A stretch of DNA of 32,032 nucleotides from an uncultured Eubacteriales bacterium (GTDB taxonomy: Bacteria; Bacillota; Clostridia; Oscillospirales; Acutalibacteraceae). Positions 6,665 to 14,951 of this stretch are shown here, one piece after another. Every line of letters begins with the position of its first letter. The first letter of the stretch is position 1. The notes under the pieces were generated by a model that saw only the letters and a list, made by a program, of their open reading frames with translations, did no database searches and was not told the origin of the DNA. Where the stretch lies: the NCBI GenBank assembly GCA_900315875.1, contig ONAX01000012.1:1-32032 (forward strand), written 5' to 3'. Position numbers and translations under genes: made by a program.

Positions 6665-7576
6665 TTATTCATATAGATTTTTTGTAAAATATCTGTCTCC
6701 GCGGTCAGGAAGTATTATCACTATATTTCCTCTTGCACCGCCTGCAATCAGTTTTTTTGCGGCCGCAAGTGCAGCGCCTGAGGATGAACCGGCAAATATG
6801 CCCTCTGCCCTTGCAAGCTCTCGCGCACCGTCGAAAGCCTCGCTGTCAGTCATTTTGACAACCTTGTCAACAAGAGACATATCCATTGTATCAGCAATAA
6901 AGTCATTGCCGATGCCCTCAATATCATAATCCCCGTGCTCACCGCCGCCCATTGTTGAACCGACCGGATCGGCAAGGACACCGATAATGCCGCTGTTCCT
7001 TTCCTTGAGGTATTTTACAACTCCGGAATACGTACCGCCGCTGCCTGCGCCTGCAACAAGATAATCTATATTTCCGCCGAGGTCGTCGTATATTTCCTTA
7101 CCCGTTGTTTCATAATGTGCCAGCGGATTTGCCGGATTCTTGAACTGCTCAAGCGTTACGGCACCCGGTATGGACTGTCTTATTTCCTCGGCTTTTTTCC
7201 ATGCGCCAAGCATTCCGCCCTCGCGCGGAGTATTGATTATTCTTGCTCCGAGTGCACGCAGAAGCGTCTGTTTTTCCTGAGAAAACTTTGTCGGAACCAC
7301 AAAGATGATCTGGTATCCCCTGTTAAGAGCTGCAAATGCAATGCCCAGACCGGTGTTTCCGGCAGTTGCCTCAACGATAACTCCGCCTTTTTTCAGTATA
7401 CCGCGTCTTTCGGCATCCTCTATCATGTATTTTCCGATTCTGTCCTTTACGCTGCCTGAGGGATTGAAAAGCTCCAGCTTAGCGTAAAGTCTTACGTCAT
7501 CCGGCAGTCCAAGATGATTGAGTCGTACAAGCGGCGTATTGCCGATCAGCTGCTGCATGTCTTCATAAAGTGCCAT
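6665..7576 (-). CDS. mccA: O-acetylserine-dependent cystathionine beta-synthase / cysteine synthase homolog
   Basis: A 303-residue fold-type II PLP enzyme. PLP lysine K44 is in GSVKDRIGKYM, and the phosphate-binding loop is GAGSGGTYSG. The variant motif EATAGNTGLG (rather than the EPTSGNTG of typical CysK) matches MccA/YrhA, which condenses homocysteine with O-acetylserine to cystathionine. The neighbour MccB lyase, only 2 nt away, supports this. It is the second CysK-like protein in the window, and the two clearly differ in active-site loops. Plain cysteine synthase activity cannot be excluded. Confidence 0.82.
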   Translation of the reverse strand: MALYEDMQQLIGNTPLVRLNHLGLPDDVRLYAKLELFNPSGSVKDRIGKYMIEDAERRGILKKGGVIVEATAGNTGLGIAFAALNRGYQIIFVVPTKFSQEKQTLLRALGARIINTPREGGMLGAWKKAEEIRQSIPGAVTLEQFKNPANPLAHYETTGKEIYDDLGGNIDYLVAGAGSGGTYSGVVKYLKERNSGIIGVLADPVGSTMGGGEHGDYDIEGIGNDFIADTMDMSLVDKVVKMTDSEAFDGARELARAEGIFAGSSSGAALAAAKKLIAGGARGNIVIILPDRGDRYFTKNLYE

Positions 7577-7578
7577 AA

Positions 7579-8736
7579 TCAGACCTCACTTTCTGCAATA
7601 GCGTGTTCAAGATCGGCAAGAATATCGTCGATATTCTCTATACCGATTGAAAGACGGATAAGTCCGTCCGTAATGCCTATCTGCTGACGCACATCATATG
7701 GAATTGACGCATGTGTCATGCTTGCCGGATGGCATACAAGACTCTCAACGCCGCCGAGACTTTCGGCAAGAGCAACAAGTCTGAGCGATTTAAAGAACTT
7801 TTTGATATCATAGTTTTCGTACAGCTCAAACGAAATCATTGCGCCGCCGTTTTTAGCCTGCTTTTTGTTAATTTCATAACCCTGAGCGTCAGGCAGACCG
7901 GGATAGTAAACCTTTTTGACAGCCTTATGATCACTGAGGAATTTTGCAGCCTTTTCAGCATTTTCTACATGACGGTCAAGACGTACTCCGAGGGTCTTTA
8001 TTCCGCGGATAAGCAGGAAGCTGTCAAAGGGACCGAGCACACCGCCCGTGGAATTCTGAATGAATGCAAGCTGTCTTGCAAGCTCATCATCGTTAACCAC
8101 AACAAGTCCTGCAACGACGTCACTGTGACCGCCGAGATACTTTGTTGCGCTGTGGATAACGATATCCGCGCCAAGCTCCAGCGGGCGCTGCAGATACGGA
8201 GTCATAAAGGTATTATCTACTATAGACAGGATACCGTGCTTTGCCGCAAGTCTTGCAACAGCTCCGAGGTCAGTAACGGTAAGCAGGGGGTTGGCAGGGC
8301 TTTCGACAAGAATAGCCTTTACATCATCTGTTATCTTCTTTTCAAGTCCATCAATGTCGGTAGTATCCTCAATTGAATAGCCTATACCGAAATGATTGAA
8401 AACCTTGTCAAGAACACGGAACGTTCCGCCGTAAACATTGCTGGAAATAAGAATACGATCCCCTGTATGAAAAAGACTCAGCACAGCTGTAATTGCAGCC
8501 ATTCCCGAAGCAAAGGCAAAACCGGATTTTCCGTGCTCAAGCTCTGCGATAAGTGCCTCAAGAGCTGCACGGGTGGGGTTACCTGTTCTGGAATATTCCC
8601 AGCGGGGTTCTTCACCGATACCGCTTTGCTCATAGGTCGAAGTCTGATAAATCGGCACATTGACCGCCTTTGTATATTCGTCTCCGTATATTCCCCCGTG
8701 AATGAGGGCTGATTCGACTTTATTATAGTTTGACAT
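7579..8736 (-). CDS. mccB: Cystathionine gamma-lyase (trans-sulfuration PLP enzyme)
   Basis: A 385-residue Cys/Met-metabolism PLP enzyme. The Schiff-base lysine is K199 in HSATKYLGGHSD; the YSRTGNPTR motif (about residues 48-56) binds the cofactor phosphate from the partner subunit, and VESPANP and DNTFMTP are also canonical. It would cleave cystathionine to cysteine, ammonia and 2-oxobutyrate, and may desulfhydrate homocysteine. It sits between luxS (5-nt gap) and mccA (2-nt gap), the arrangement expected for converting methionine-derived homocysteine to cysteine. Length and motifs fit; gamma-synthase activity is a less likely alternative. Confidence 0.88.
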   Translation of the reverse strand: MSNYNKVESALIHGGIYGDEYTKAVNVPIYQTSTYEQSGIGEEPRWEYSRTGNPTRAALEALIAELEHGKSGFAFASGMAAITAVLSLFHTGDRILISSNVYGGTFRVLDKVFNHFGIGYSIEDTTDIDGLEKKITDDVKAILVESPANPLLTVTDLGAVARLAAKHGILSIVDNTFMTPYLQRPLELGADIVIHSATKYLGGHSDVVAGLVVVNDDELARQLAFIQNSTGGVLGPFDSFLLIRGIKTLGVRLDRHVENAEKAAKFLSDHKAVKKVYYPGLPDAQGYEINKKQAKNGGAMISFELYENYDIKKFFKSLRLVALAESLGGVESLVCHPASMTHASIPYDVRQQIGITDGLIRLSIGIENIDDILADLEHAIAESEV

Positions 8737-8741
8737 GATAA

Positions 8742-9203
8742 TTACTCCTTATATTTCAAATTGTTTTCAGTATAATTTCCGAGTATCTCAAGCATATCTT
8801 CTGCAGTTTTTTTCGCTGTTTTTAGATCGTGCTCCAGATAATTACCGCATTCCTCTTTTTTGCTTCCGGGTATTTCACCCTCAAAATCCGCGATGAATCT
8901 GAAACTGTCCTGTACGATTTTTATTGCCTGACTATGTGAAATGCTGTCCCTTACAAGAAGGTAAAAACCTGTACGACACCCCATAGGTCCTACATAAATA
9001 ACGCTATCGGATATTTCGCTGTTTCTTGCGAAGGTTGCGAAAAGATGTTCTATCGTGTGCAGTTCACCGTTTCCGAGATAATCTCCCCCGTTCGGCTTTT
9101 TCATTCTTATATCATATGTCACGACATCTCCGTCAATCCGGGAAATATACATTCCCTTTTCAAGCTTGTCGTGATTTACGGTAAAGCTTGCTATTTTCTT
9201 CAT
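8742..9203 (-). CDS. luxS: S-ribosylhomocysteine lyase (LuxS)
   Basis: A 153-residue iron/zinc-dependent enzyme that splits S-ribosylhomocysteine into homocysteine and DPD, the precursor of autoinducer 2. The metal site is visible: H49 and H53 in HTIEH, and C119 in EECGNY. The catalytic Cys76 lies in GCRTGFY. Its ATG overlaps the metK stop (TGATG). In this operon its main role is probably homocysteine recovery for cysteine synthesis, with AI-2 as a by-product. The nucleosidase (Pfs/MTAN) that makes its substrate is not in the window. Confidence 0.96.
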   Translation of the reverse strand: MKKIASFTVNHDKLEKGMYISRIDGDVVTYDIRMKKPNGGDYLGNGELHTIEHLFATFARNSEISDSVIYVGPMGCRTGFYLLVRDSISHSQAIKIVQDSFRFIADFEGEIPGSKKEECGNYLEHDLKTAKKTAEDMLEILGNYTENNLKYKE

Positions 9204-10396
9204 CAGACCACCTCCCTGAGGTGATTTTCAAAATAGCTTCTAAGCTCAATTGCAAGGTCTGTTTTTTCCCACGGCAGGTCAATATCCGTTCTGCCGAAAT
9301 GACCGTATGAAGCGGTTTCGGAATATATCGGACGCTGCAGATCGAAACGCTCTATTATTTTTGAAGGTCTCAGATCAACAACGTTTTCTATTGCCCGTGT
9401 GATTTTTTCGTCGGATACCTTTCCGGTACCGAATGTATTAACGAGTATAGAAACCGGATGAGCAACACCGATCGCATATGCAAGCTGAATTTCCGCCCTG
9501 TCGGCAAGTCCTGCAGAAACGATATTTTTTGCAAGATACCTTGCAGCATACGCCGCGCTCCTGTCAACCTTTGTGGGATCCTTTCCGGAGAAAGCTCCGC
9601 CTCCGTGAGCGGCTGCGCCGCCGTAGGTATCAACAATGATCTTTCTGCCGGTCAGTCCGCTGTCACCTACTGGTCCTCCGATTACAAATCGTCCGGTGGG
9701 ATTGATCAGAATTTTATAATCATCATCCCTCCACTTTTCAGGAATAACAGGTCTGATAACAAAGCGGATAAGATCCTCTCTGATCTGCTCCTGCGTTACA
9801 TCAGGATCGTGCTGAGTTGAAATCAGGACCGTATCAATCCCGACTGGTACACCATTCTCATATTTTATGGAAACCTGTGTTTTTCCGTCGGGTCTGAGAT
9901 AAGAAAGCGTATGGTTTTCTCTGACCTCCGTCAGCTTTTTTGACAGCTTGTGCGCAAGTGAAATTGCAAGCGGCATAAGCTCCTCTGTTTCGTTTACTGC
10001 ATAGCCGAACATCATTCCCTGATCTCCCGCTCCAAGGCTGCTTTCCTGTATACCGCGGTTTTCAAGTGCTTCATCAACGCCCTGAGCAATATCAGGCGAC
10101 TGTTTATCTATAAGCTGTATTATTTCAGCGGAATGGCCGTCAAACCCAAGCTCGGGCCGGTCATATCCGATACTGTTGATAGTCTGTCTGACTGTTTTCT
10201 CAATTTCGACATTCGCCAGGGAAGAAACCTCGCCGGCAAGTACTACCGTATTGTTTTTTACAACAGTTTCAACAGCCACACGGGCATTTTTATCCTTTTT
10301 CAGGTATGCGTCCAGTATAGAATCAGATATCATATCGCAGACCTTATCGGGATGACCCTTTGTTACCGATTCCGAAGTAAATATATATCTTTCCAT
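9203..10396 (-). CDS. metK: S-adenosylmethionine synthetase
   Basis: A 397-residue enzyme making SAM from methionine and ATP. All signatures are present: [16 protein letters not shown] at the N-terminus, [12 protein letters not shown] (about residue 120), and [19 protein letters not shown] near residue 260. I chose the ATG at 10396, two codons inside the longest open frame, because it gives the canonical [10 protein letters not shown] start and better SD spacing (GGAG, 10 nt). Being inside a methionine-to-cysteine operon rather than alone is unusual: it feeds the methyltransferase upstream and LuxS downstream. Confidence 0.96.
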   Translation of the reverse strand: MERYIFTSESVTKGHPDKVCDMISDSILDAYLKKDKNARVAVETVVKNNTVVLAGEVSSLANVEIEKTVRQTINSIGYDRPELGFDGHSAEIIQLIDKQSPDIAQGVDEALENRGIQESSLGAGDQGMMFGYAVNETEELMPLAISLAHKLSKKLTEVRENHTLSYLRPDGKTQVSIKYENGVPVGIDTVLISTQHDPDVTQEQIREDLIRFVIRPVIPEKWRDDDYKILINPTGRFVIGGPVGDSGLTGRKIIVDTYGGAAAHGGGAFSGKDPTKVDRSAAYAARYLAKNIVSAGLADRAEIQLAYAIGVAHPVSILVNTFGTGKVSDEKITRAIENVVDLRPSKIIERFDLQRPIYSETASYGHFGRTDIDLPWEKTDLAIELRSYFENHLREVV

Positions 10397-10398
10397 CT

Positions 10399-11307
10399 TC
10401 AATCTTCTCCTTTTATCACTGACATGAAATGAATGTTTTCAAATGCATATATTTCGTCGTCCCTGCCGTCGAAATATTTCTGCTGTATCATCTGGGGTGT
10501 TTCGTGCTCCTCTGTTTCAAAGCCGTATCGATTCATCACTTCTGTTATTTCCGGCAGCGAGTACCCGTGCAGCATTCTTTCTCCGAGCTTTTCCGTTATT
10601 TCGGCAAGAGTCCTGACCCTTTCGGGATTCACGGATTTCAGCGTCGTTTCGTCAGGATAATCAAAAACTATGCTGACCGCAGATCTGCCAAGCTCCGAAA
10701 TTTTCCTGACGGTTTGTTCAAACACCGGCAGAGTCAGGTAATACGACACGCCGAGTATCGCAAAAAATGACGGGATTTCGGGATCAAAGCCTGCCGCAAG
10801 CAGCCGCTCTCCCATATCATCCTTCGAGAAATCGACAGGGACAAAGACCAGATTTTCAGGAACTATCCATTCAAGCTGCCTTATCCTGTCCCTTTTATAC
10901 CTGCCTGTATCGGGATGATCCAGTTCGAAAATCCTGATATCCTTATTGCTGTTTCTGAATGCAAAGGTATCCATTCCGGCTCCGCAGATAACATACTGGC
11001 ATCTGCCGTATCTTGAAGCAAAATCATTCAGCTTCTGCTCGGCAAAGGCTATGCGTGAAAGCGGTATGGGAAAAATATACCTGTTCAGTGCCGGAGCAAT
11101 AAGCGATGTCTCGAATTCCGGATTATCCGTTATTCTGTCCGGCTCAAAATCATTCTGTATAAGCTGACCTATCTCGTCAAATTCCTCCTTACCCATCATA
11201 TCGTAGGCAAGGTAATCGTCAAAAATCTTTTTTCTCCCTGTATTTGAATGATAGGCACGGGCAAAGGAACATAGCTTTGCCGTTATGCTTTCCTGTGTTG
11301 CTATCAT
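10399..11307 (-). CDS. SAM-dependent methyltransferase, Ppm/LCMT-like (TIGR00027-type)
   Basis: A 302-residue class I methyltransferase resembling the leucine-carboxyl-methyltransferase-like bacterial family: N-terminal FARAYHS, a DYLAYDMMG segment, the SAM-binding loop [13 protein letters not shown] (about residues 105-117) and the acidic FELDHP. The substrate is unknown. It opens the part of the operon behind the attenuator and is followed at once by metK, luxS, mccB and mccA. In B. subtilis an unrelated-looking methyltransferase, YrrT, holds the same place in the mcc operon, so this protein probably generates S-adenosylhomocysteine from SAM as the entry to reverse transsulfuration. The SD AAAGGAAG lies 7 nt before the ATG. 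Confidence 0.8.
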   Translation of the reverse strand: MIATQESITAKLCSFARAYHSNTGRKKIFDDYLAYDMMGKEEFDEIGQLIQNDFEPDRITDNPEFETSLIAPALNRYIFPIPLSRIAFAEQKLNDFASRYGRCQYVICGAGMDTFAFRNSNKDIRIFELDHPDTGRYKRDRIRQLEWIVPENLVFVPVDFSKDDMGERLLAAGFDPEIPSFFAILGVSYYLTLPVFEQTVRKISELGRSAVSIVFDYPDETTLKSVNPERVRTLAEITEKLGERMLHGYSLPEITEVMNRYGFETEEHETPQMIQQKYFDGRDDEIYAFENIHFMSVIKGED

Positions 11308-11325
11308 AAATTATCTTCCTTTCAG

Positions 11326-11365
11326 AAAAAAAGCCGCCTGAACTGCATAAGGCAGAACAGACGGC
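11326..11365 (-). terminator. Intrinsic terminator (attenuator) upstream of the methyltransferase-metK-luxS-mccBA genes
   Basis: On the minus strand two 14-nt arms (11352-11365 and 11333-11346) pair around a 5-nt loop with one G-U and two mismatches, followed by seven U. The methyltransferase ATG is only 19 nt further on. The 5' arm is exactly complementary over 10 nt (11357-11366, TGCCGTCTGT) to 11409-11418 inside the leader ORF, giving a mutually exclusive antiterminator. It functions as a conditional rather than end-of-operon terminator. Confidence 0.85.
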
Positions 11366-11382
11366 ATGGCAGAAAACCTTTT

Positions 11383-11532
11383 TTAAGGTAAAACAAAGCA
11401 CAACAGGCTGCCGTCTGTGTCATTAGAGCACATACAACAGCAACAAAAAGACGCAGCAGTGCCACCGGAAACTATGGCATTGTTTCCGGCAAAAAGGGGG
11501 TTATTATAATAAACACTGCTGCTTCGTTTCAT
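11383..11532 (-). CDS. Cysteine-run leader peptide (49 aa), putative tRNA-Cys attenuator of the methionine-to-cysteine operon
   Basis: A 50-codon ORF starts 12 nt after the cysK stop, with SD AGAGG 8 nt before ATG. The peptide ends ...ASFCCCCMCSNDTDGSLLCFVLP: five of six consecutive codons (30-35) are Cys, with one more at 45. Flanking RNA arms fit a trp-type attenuator. Arm 1 (11450-11459) lies just before the Cys codons. Arm 2 (11408-11418) lies just after and can pair with arm 1 (with a 2-nt bulge) or perfectly with arm 3 (11357-11366), the terminator's 5' side. A ribosome stalled on the Cys codons covers arm 1, freeing arm 2 to block the terminator. A separate 8-bp hairpin (CCGGAAAC/GTTTCCGG, about 11462-11488) lies earlier in the ORF. 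The regulatory role is inference from this geometry. Confidence 0.85.
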   Translation of the reverse strand: MKRSSSVYYNNPLFAGNNAIVSGGTAASFCCCCMCSNDTDGSLLCFVLP

Positions 11533-11544
11533 TTCAATTACCTC

Positions 11545-12468
11545 TTATCCTGTAAACATAGGTGTGGACAGATACCGCTCGCCTGTGTCGGGCAGTATCA
11601 CAACAATTATCTTCCCTTTATTCTCCGGACGCTTCGCAAGCTGACGTGCAGCCCAGACTGCAGCGCCGGAGGAAATACCAACAAGCAGCCCTTCCTCCTT
11701 GGCAAGTTGTCTGCCTGTTTCAAAAGCATCCTCATTGGTTACTTTTATAATTTCGTCATATACTTCCGTGTTCAGCGTTTCCGGCACAAAGCCTGCGCCG
11801 ATACCCTGTATCTTATGCGGACCGGGCTTTTCTCCCGACAGTACCGGTGAACCTGCAGGCTCTACTGCAACCACTCTGACTGCAGGATTCTTACTTTTAA
11901 GATATTCTCCGACACCCGAAATCGTGCCTCCGGTGCCGACGCCTGCAACGAATATATCCACCCTTCCGTCCGTGTCATCCCAGATTTCCGGACCGGTAGT
12001 ATCGAAATGGGCCTGTGGGTTCGCGCTGTTTGTAAACTGACTTGGTATAAAGCTGTGGACATTTTCCGCTGCCAGCTCCTGAGCCTTTTCTATTGCGCCC
12101 TTCATTCCCTTGACGCCCTCGGTCAGAACAACCTTTGCGCCGTATGCCCTCAGAAGATTTCTGCGTTCAATGCTCATCGTTTCCGGCATTGTCAGGATTA
12201 CCTGATATCCTCTTGCAGCCGCAACAGCCGCAAGACCTATTCCGGTATTGCCGCTTGTAGGCTCGATAATTACGGAATCGGGCTTCAGAATGCCCTTTGC
12301 CTCTGCATCCTCTATCATAGCCTTGGCTATTCTGTCCTTAACGCTCCCGGCAGGATTGAAATACTCAAGCTTGCCGAAAATCGTTGCTCCTGTATGACCT
12401 TCAATAGCCTTAAGCTCCAGAAGCGGTGTGTTGCCTATGATATCGGTTATATTCTTGTATGTCTTCAT
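11545..12468 (-). CDS. cysK: Cysteine synthase A (O-acetylserine sulfhydrylase)
   Basis: A 307-residue PLP enzyme that makes cysteine from O-acetylserine and sulfide. PLP lysine K44 is in [11 protein letters not shown]. The substrate loop [10 protein letters not shown] (about 68-77), the phosphate loop [10 protein letters not shown] and [11 protein letters not shown] are all canonical. It is the first structural gene of its transcript; the Cys-run leader ORF begins 12 nt after its stop, so cysK is made whether or not the attenuator lets transcription continue. The SD GAGGAG precedes the ATG and may be partly masked (see the short leader ORF). Confidence 0.95.
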   Translation of the reverse strand: MKTYKNITDIIGNTPLLELKAIEGHTGATIFGKLEYFNPAGSVKDRIAKAMIEDAEAKGILKPDSVIIEPTSGNTGIGLAAVAAARGYQVILTMPETMSIERRNLLRAYGAKVVLTEGVKGMKGAIEKAQELAAENVHSFIPSQFTNSANPQAHFDTTGPEIWDDTDGRVDIFVAGVGTGGTISGVGEYLKSKNPAVRVVAVEPAGSPVLSGEKPGPHKIQGIGAGFVPETLNTEVYDEIIKVTNEDAFETGRQLAKEEGLLVGISSGAAVWAARQLAKRPENKGKIIVVILPDTGERYLSTPMFTG

Positions 12469-12510
12469 AAACTATTCTCTCCTCAGAAATGACTGTACAA
12501 AATAGCAGCG

Positions 12511-12543
12511 TCAACATCGTTTTTGAGGGATTCTTATATTCAT
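12511..12543 (-). CDS. Short leader peptide MNIRIPQKRC upstream of cysK
   Basis: A 10-codon ORF with a strong SD (AAGGAG, 8 nt before the chosen ATG; a second ATG 6 nt upstream is too close) ends in a Cys codon then TGA. Codons 6-7 contain CCTCA (12524-12528), complementary to TGAGG (12481-12485) inside the cysK SD. A ribosome paused at the terminal Cys codon would cover CCTCA and expose that SD, so translational attenuation is possible. The helix is only 5 bp and no terminator is present, so this is weaker than the other two leaders. Confidence 0.5.
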   Translation of the reverse strand: MNIRIPQKRC

Positions 12544-12574
12544 AATCATTGCTCCTTACTAAATATCACATATC

Positions 12575-12636
12575 ACCTATGTAATTAGTAGGTTTATGCT
12601 ATAAAGTATTATCTCACAACAAAAGAGTTTTGTCAA
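12575..12636 (-). promoter_or_regulatory. cysK promoter with 19-bp operator
   Basis: A near-consensus sigma-A promoter on the minus strand: TTGACA (12631-12636), 17-nt spacer, GATAAT (12608-12613). The operator ACCTA-CTAATTACA-TAGGT (12575-12593) lies in the initially transcribed region, the usual place for a repressor. Further upstream, at about 12658-12672, is a near-perfect 15-nt palindrome with ATAGGAT/ATCCTAT arms. Confidence 0.8.
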
Positions 12637-12777
12637 GTTTATTTTTTTATTACATATATAGGATAATCCTATTACCGATTATTCAATTCACTTAATATCT
12701 TAATCTATAAGTTTTTCAGCGAAAAGAGGCACTGCCTGTGCGGATATTGTCTTTTTGGCAGAAACAGTTCCCCGAAA
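12637..12777. other. Intergenic stretch between the thiol-ligase operon and the cysK promoter
   Basis: AT-rich DNA holding only the ATAGGAT/ATCCTAT palindrome (about 12658-12672). I see no convincing intrinsic terminator for the upstream operon, so read-through into cysK is possible. Confidence 0.5.
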
Positions 12778-14163
12778 TCAAACTCTGCCGTAATCTTTTA
12801 CAATATCGTTTATCTTATCGCCGTTTTTCAGCCGCTCAAGCATTGACCTTGCCGGATTGGTCCTTTTCTCAACACGATCATAAAGAGGTGCAAGATATAT
12901 TTCTTCACCAAAACCACGCTCAGCAAGTCCTTCCTTACAAAGGTCAAGAACACTTTTGGCAAGAAGGTACATTCCGTCAATATTGATATAAGCAGGCAAC
13001 TCATTGCACACAAGCTGACGGCGGAGTTCAACTGCATTATAACCGTTATTATATAGCGACCTGTCATTTTTCATCAGATCAGAAAGCTCCGACGTTTTAT
13101 TCAGAAGTCCGAGGTGAAAAGCCGAAACCGACATCACATCAGATATAGGCTGGCAGCAGGCACTGCGGAATTCGATAGTACCCCTGTAGGTCAGGTCTTC
13201 AAATTTGAATGTACGAAGATATGATATATCCTCCGGCTGAGGATGAAACTCCATTGAACGTATCTCTCCGTTTTCAAGGTATTCTCCGGTCAGCGTATTT
13301 GTGTTGAAATATTCAAGGATATTGACAGGCCTGAAATTCAGATACTTACCGTCACGCTCAACGCAGTAGATAGCCGAAGTGGAAATATAATTCAGAATGT
13401 CGTCAACAGTTCTGATTTCACAGTCATACATACCCACATTATGAGGATTAATACCGTGCGTACTATTTTCCCAGAGCATATCACGGCAGCACAGAAGCTC
13501 CTCGTTTTCCCCCAGAAGTACTGAATTATTGTAAAGCAGAGCCTTTACGGGTTCAAGCTGATTGAAGGTATCGATAACCAGCGGTGCGGTTTCTTTGGTA
13601 ACATCAAGCTGCACCTGTGATGCGCTTGAAAACATACCGAACTGGGGATAGCGGTGAAAATACATAGGAATGCAGGCATATTTTGAAAATGACGAAAGAT
13701 GATGAAACAGCATTTTATATCTGCCGTTTTCAATAGGAACATTATTGTTGACAAGCCTGTTCGGATTAATACCCATTCCCGTCAGAGTATAATTATACGG
13801 TCCGAAAAAGTCCTGCACAAAAGCATAATATCTGTAAAAGCGTCCGTGTATCGAATGAAGGTCTTTTTCCTTGCCGAAGGAAAACTCCATATTGTTATAT
13901 GAACAGTCGTAGGAAAAAATATCTCCGTTATCCTGATTCAGTGCGGAGTAGATATTTCCCTGTTCGTCGGTACCCGTGGGGATAAATCCAAACTCCTTCA
14001 GAAATGCCGATGTCAGCCTATGCACTATTTCAAAATCAACAGCCCTGTGTTCAAGATTGACGATAGGCATTTCGATTTCAACACCGATGAAGCTGTCCTT
14101 TTTTGTTTCAGTGGGTTTTATATAGCGGTCATAAAGACGGCTCAGTATTTCTTCTTTTGTCAT
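12778..14163 (-). CDS. Glutamate-cysteine-ligase-like carboxylate-amine ligase (GCS2/EgtA-like)
   Basis: A 461-residue protein of the GCS2 type, the group holding plant/alphaproteobacterial glutamate-cysteine ligases and EgtA. The N-terminal IGVEIEMPIVNLE (about 24-36) is the family's glutamate/metal-binding strand; YNNMEFSFGKEKDL and TIEFRSACCQP (near residue 335) also fit. I start at the ATG at 14163, which has GGAGG at 8 nt; the upstream in-frame ATG overlaps that SD. It presumably joins a gamma-glutamyl group to an amine or thiol-containing amino acid, using ATP. Having this enzyme together with a true GshA suggests a different substrate. It is the last gene of a three-gene operon with gshA and the amidotransferase. 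Confidence 0.75.
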   Translation of the reverse strand: MTKEEILSRLYDRYIKPTETKKDSFIGVEIEMPIVNLEHRAVDFEIVHRLTSAFLKEFGFIPTGTDEQGNIYSALNQDNGDIFSYDCSYNNMEFSFGKEKDLHSIHGRFYRYYAFVQDFFGPYNYTLTGMGINPNRLVNNNVPIENGRYKMLFHHLSSFSKYACIPMYFHRYPQFGMFSSASQVQLDVTKETAPLVIDTFNQLEPVKALLYNNSVLLGENEELLCCRDMLWENSTHGINPHNVGMYDCEIRTVDDILNYISTSAIYCVERDGKYLNFRPVNILEYFNTNTLTGEYLENGEIRSMEFHPQPEDISYLRTFKFEDLTYRGTIEFRSACCQPISDVMSVSAFHLGLLNKTSELSDLMKNDRSLYNNGYNAVELRRQLVCNELPAYINIDGMYLLAKSVLDLCKEGLAERGFGEEIYLAPLYDRVEKRTNPARSMLERLKNGDKINDIVKDYGRV

Positions 14164-14177
14164 ATTACCAGCCTCCA

Positions 14178-14951
14178 TTACAGATTTGCAAAAATGCGGT
14201 AGAGCATTCTCATAGATTCTTCGCTTTCGATATATTCATGCTCGTGATTTGTTCCGGTTTTATAGAGCTTACCGTTATAGAATGCTGTCAGACGGGTAAA
14301 GGGCAGCGGCTGCCATGCCTCCTCGCTGAGGGGAACTGTAGCAAGTATCGTCATATTGTTTTTCGTAAGGCAGTAAAGCGTCCCCTTGCAGTTCGTATGG
14401 GCATAAAGATACTTTCCGTCCGAAAACAACAGATTCAGCTTGTTACCCTTTGCCATATCGCATATGATATTATCAAAAAGCTCAAAGCGTTCCTCAAATA
14501 CAAGTCTTGAGCCTTTTTTGGTCTGTGCAGCGTTCAGCCTGTCCACAAGATAGAGAAAAATTCTTTCACTGTCGGTATCCCCCATCTGTTTCTGTATATA
14601 CGGATTAAGCTTCGGATAGTCAAAAATCGTACCATTGTGTATCAGCGTCCAACGTCTTCCCGTATTGTCCTTTCCGGTAAACGGGTGGCAGTTCCTGTAT
14701 TCAACGTTTCCTATGGTAGCATAGCGGATATGTGCAAGTATTATTTTTGATTCAACAGGCTGCGAAAGACGTTCTTTCAGATAATTGCTTTTTGAAGCCT
14801 CTATGCTTTCCTTTTCGATAAGGGCACCGTTTCTTGCAATGCAGGCAAGTCCCCAGCCATGCGGATGATGAGTGCTGTGACTGTAAAAGTTTTTCAGATA
14901 GTCATTGGCTTCGAAATCGCTCTGAGATGAAAGACCGAATATTTCACACAT
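14178..14951 (-). CDS. Class-II glutamine amidotransferase (EgtC-like)
   Basis: A 257-residue Ntn-hydrolase. The start at 14951 is fixed by an AAGGAG SD and gives Met-Cys-Glu-Ile-Phe-Gly, placing the catalytic nucleophile Cys at residue 2, as the mechanism needs. Further signatures are HHPHGWGLA (about 31-39), the AHIRYAT segment and the IHNGTIFDY glutamine-site loop. EgtC homologs remove a gamma-glutamyl group during ergothioneine synthesis; others act as amidotransferase domains. No ammonia-accepting domain is attached. It overlaps the gshA stop by 8 bp, and its own stop (TAATG) touches the next gene. Removal of a gamma-glutamyl group put on by a neighbour ligase is the best inference. Confidence 0.82.
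   Translation of the reverse strand: MCEIFGLSSQSDFEANDYLKNFYSHSTHHPHGWGLACIARNGALIEKESIEASKSNYLKERLSQPVESKIILAHIRYATIGNVEYRNCHPFTGKDNTGRRWTLIHNGTIFDYPKLNPYIQKQMGDTDSERIFLYLVDRLNAAQTKKGSRLVFEERFELFDNIICDMAKGNKLNLLFSDGKYLYAHTNCKGTLYCLTKNNMTILATVPLSEEAWQPLPFTRLTAFYNGKLYKTGTNHEHEYIESEESMRMLYRIFANL

Noticed and set aside
9203-10402. A SAM riboswitch or T-box in front of metK or the methyltransferase
   Set aside because: The methyltransferase-metK junction has no spacer, and the RNA before the methyltransferase is the Cys leader with a terminator. No S-box core or T-box sequence (TGGNACC-type) was seen.
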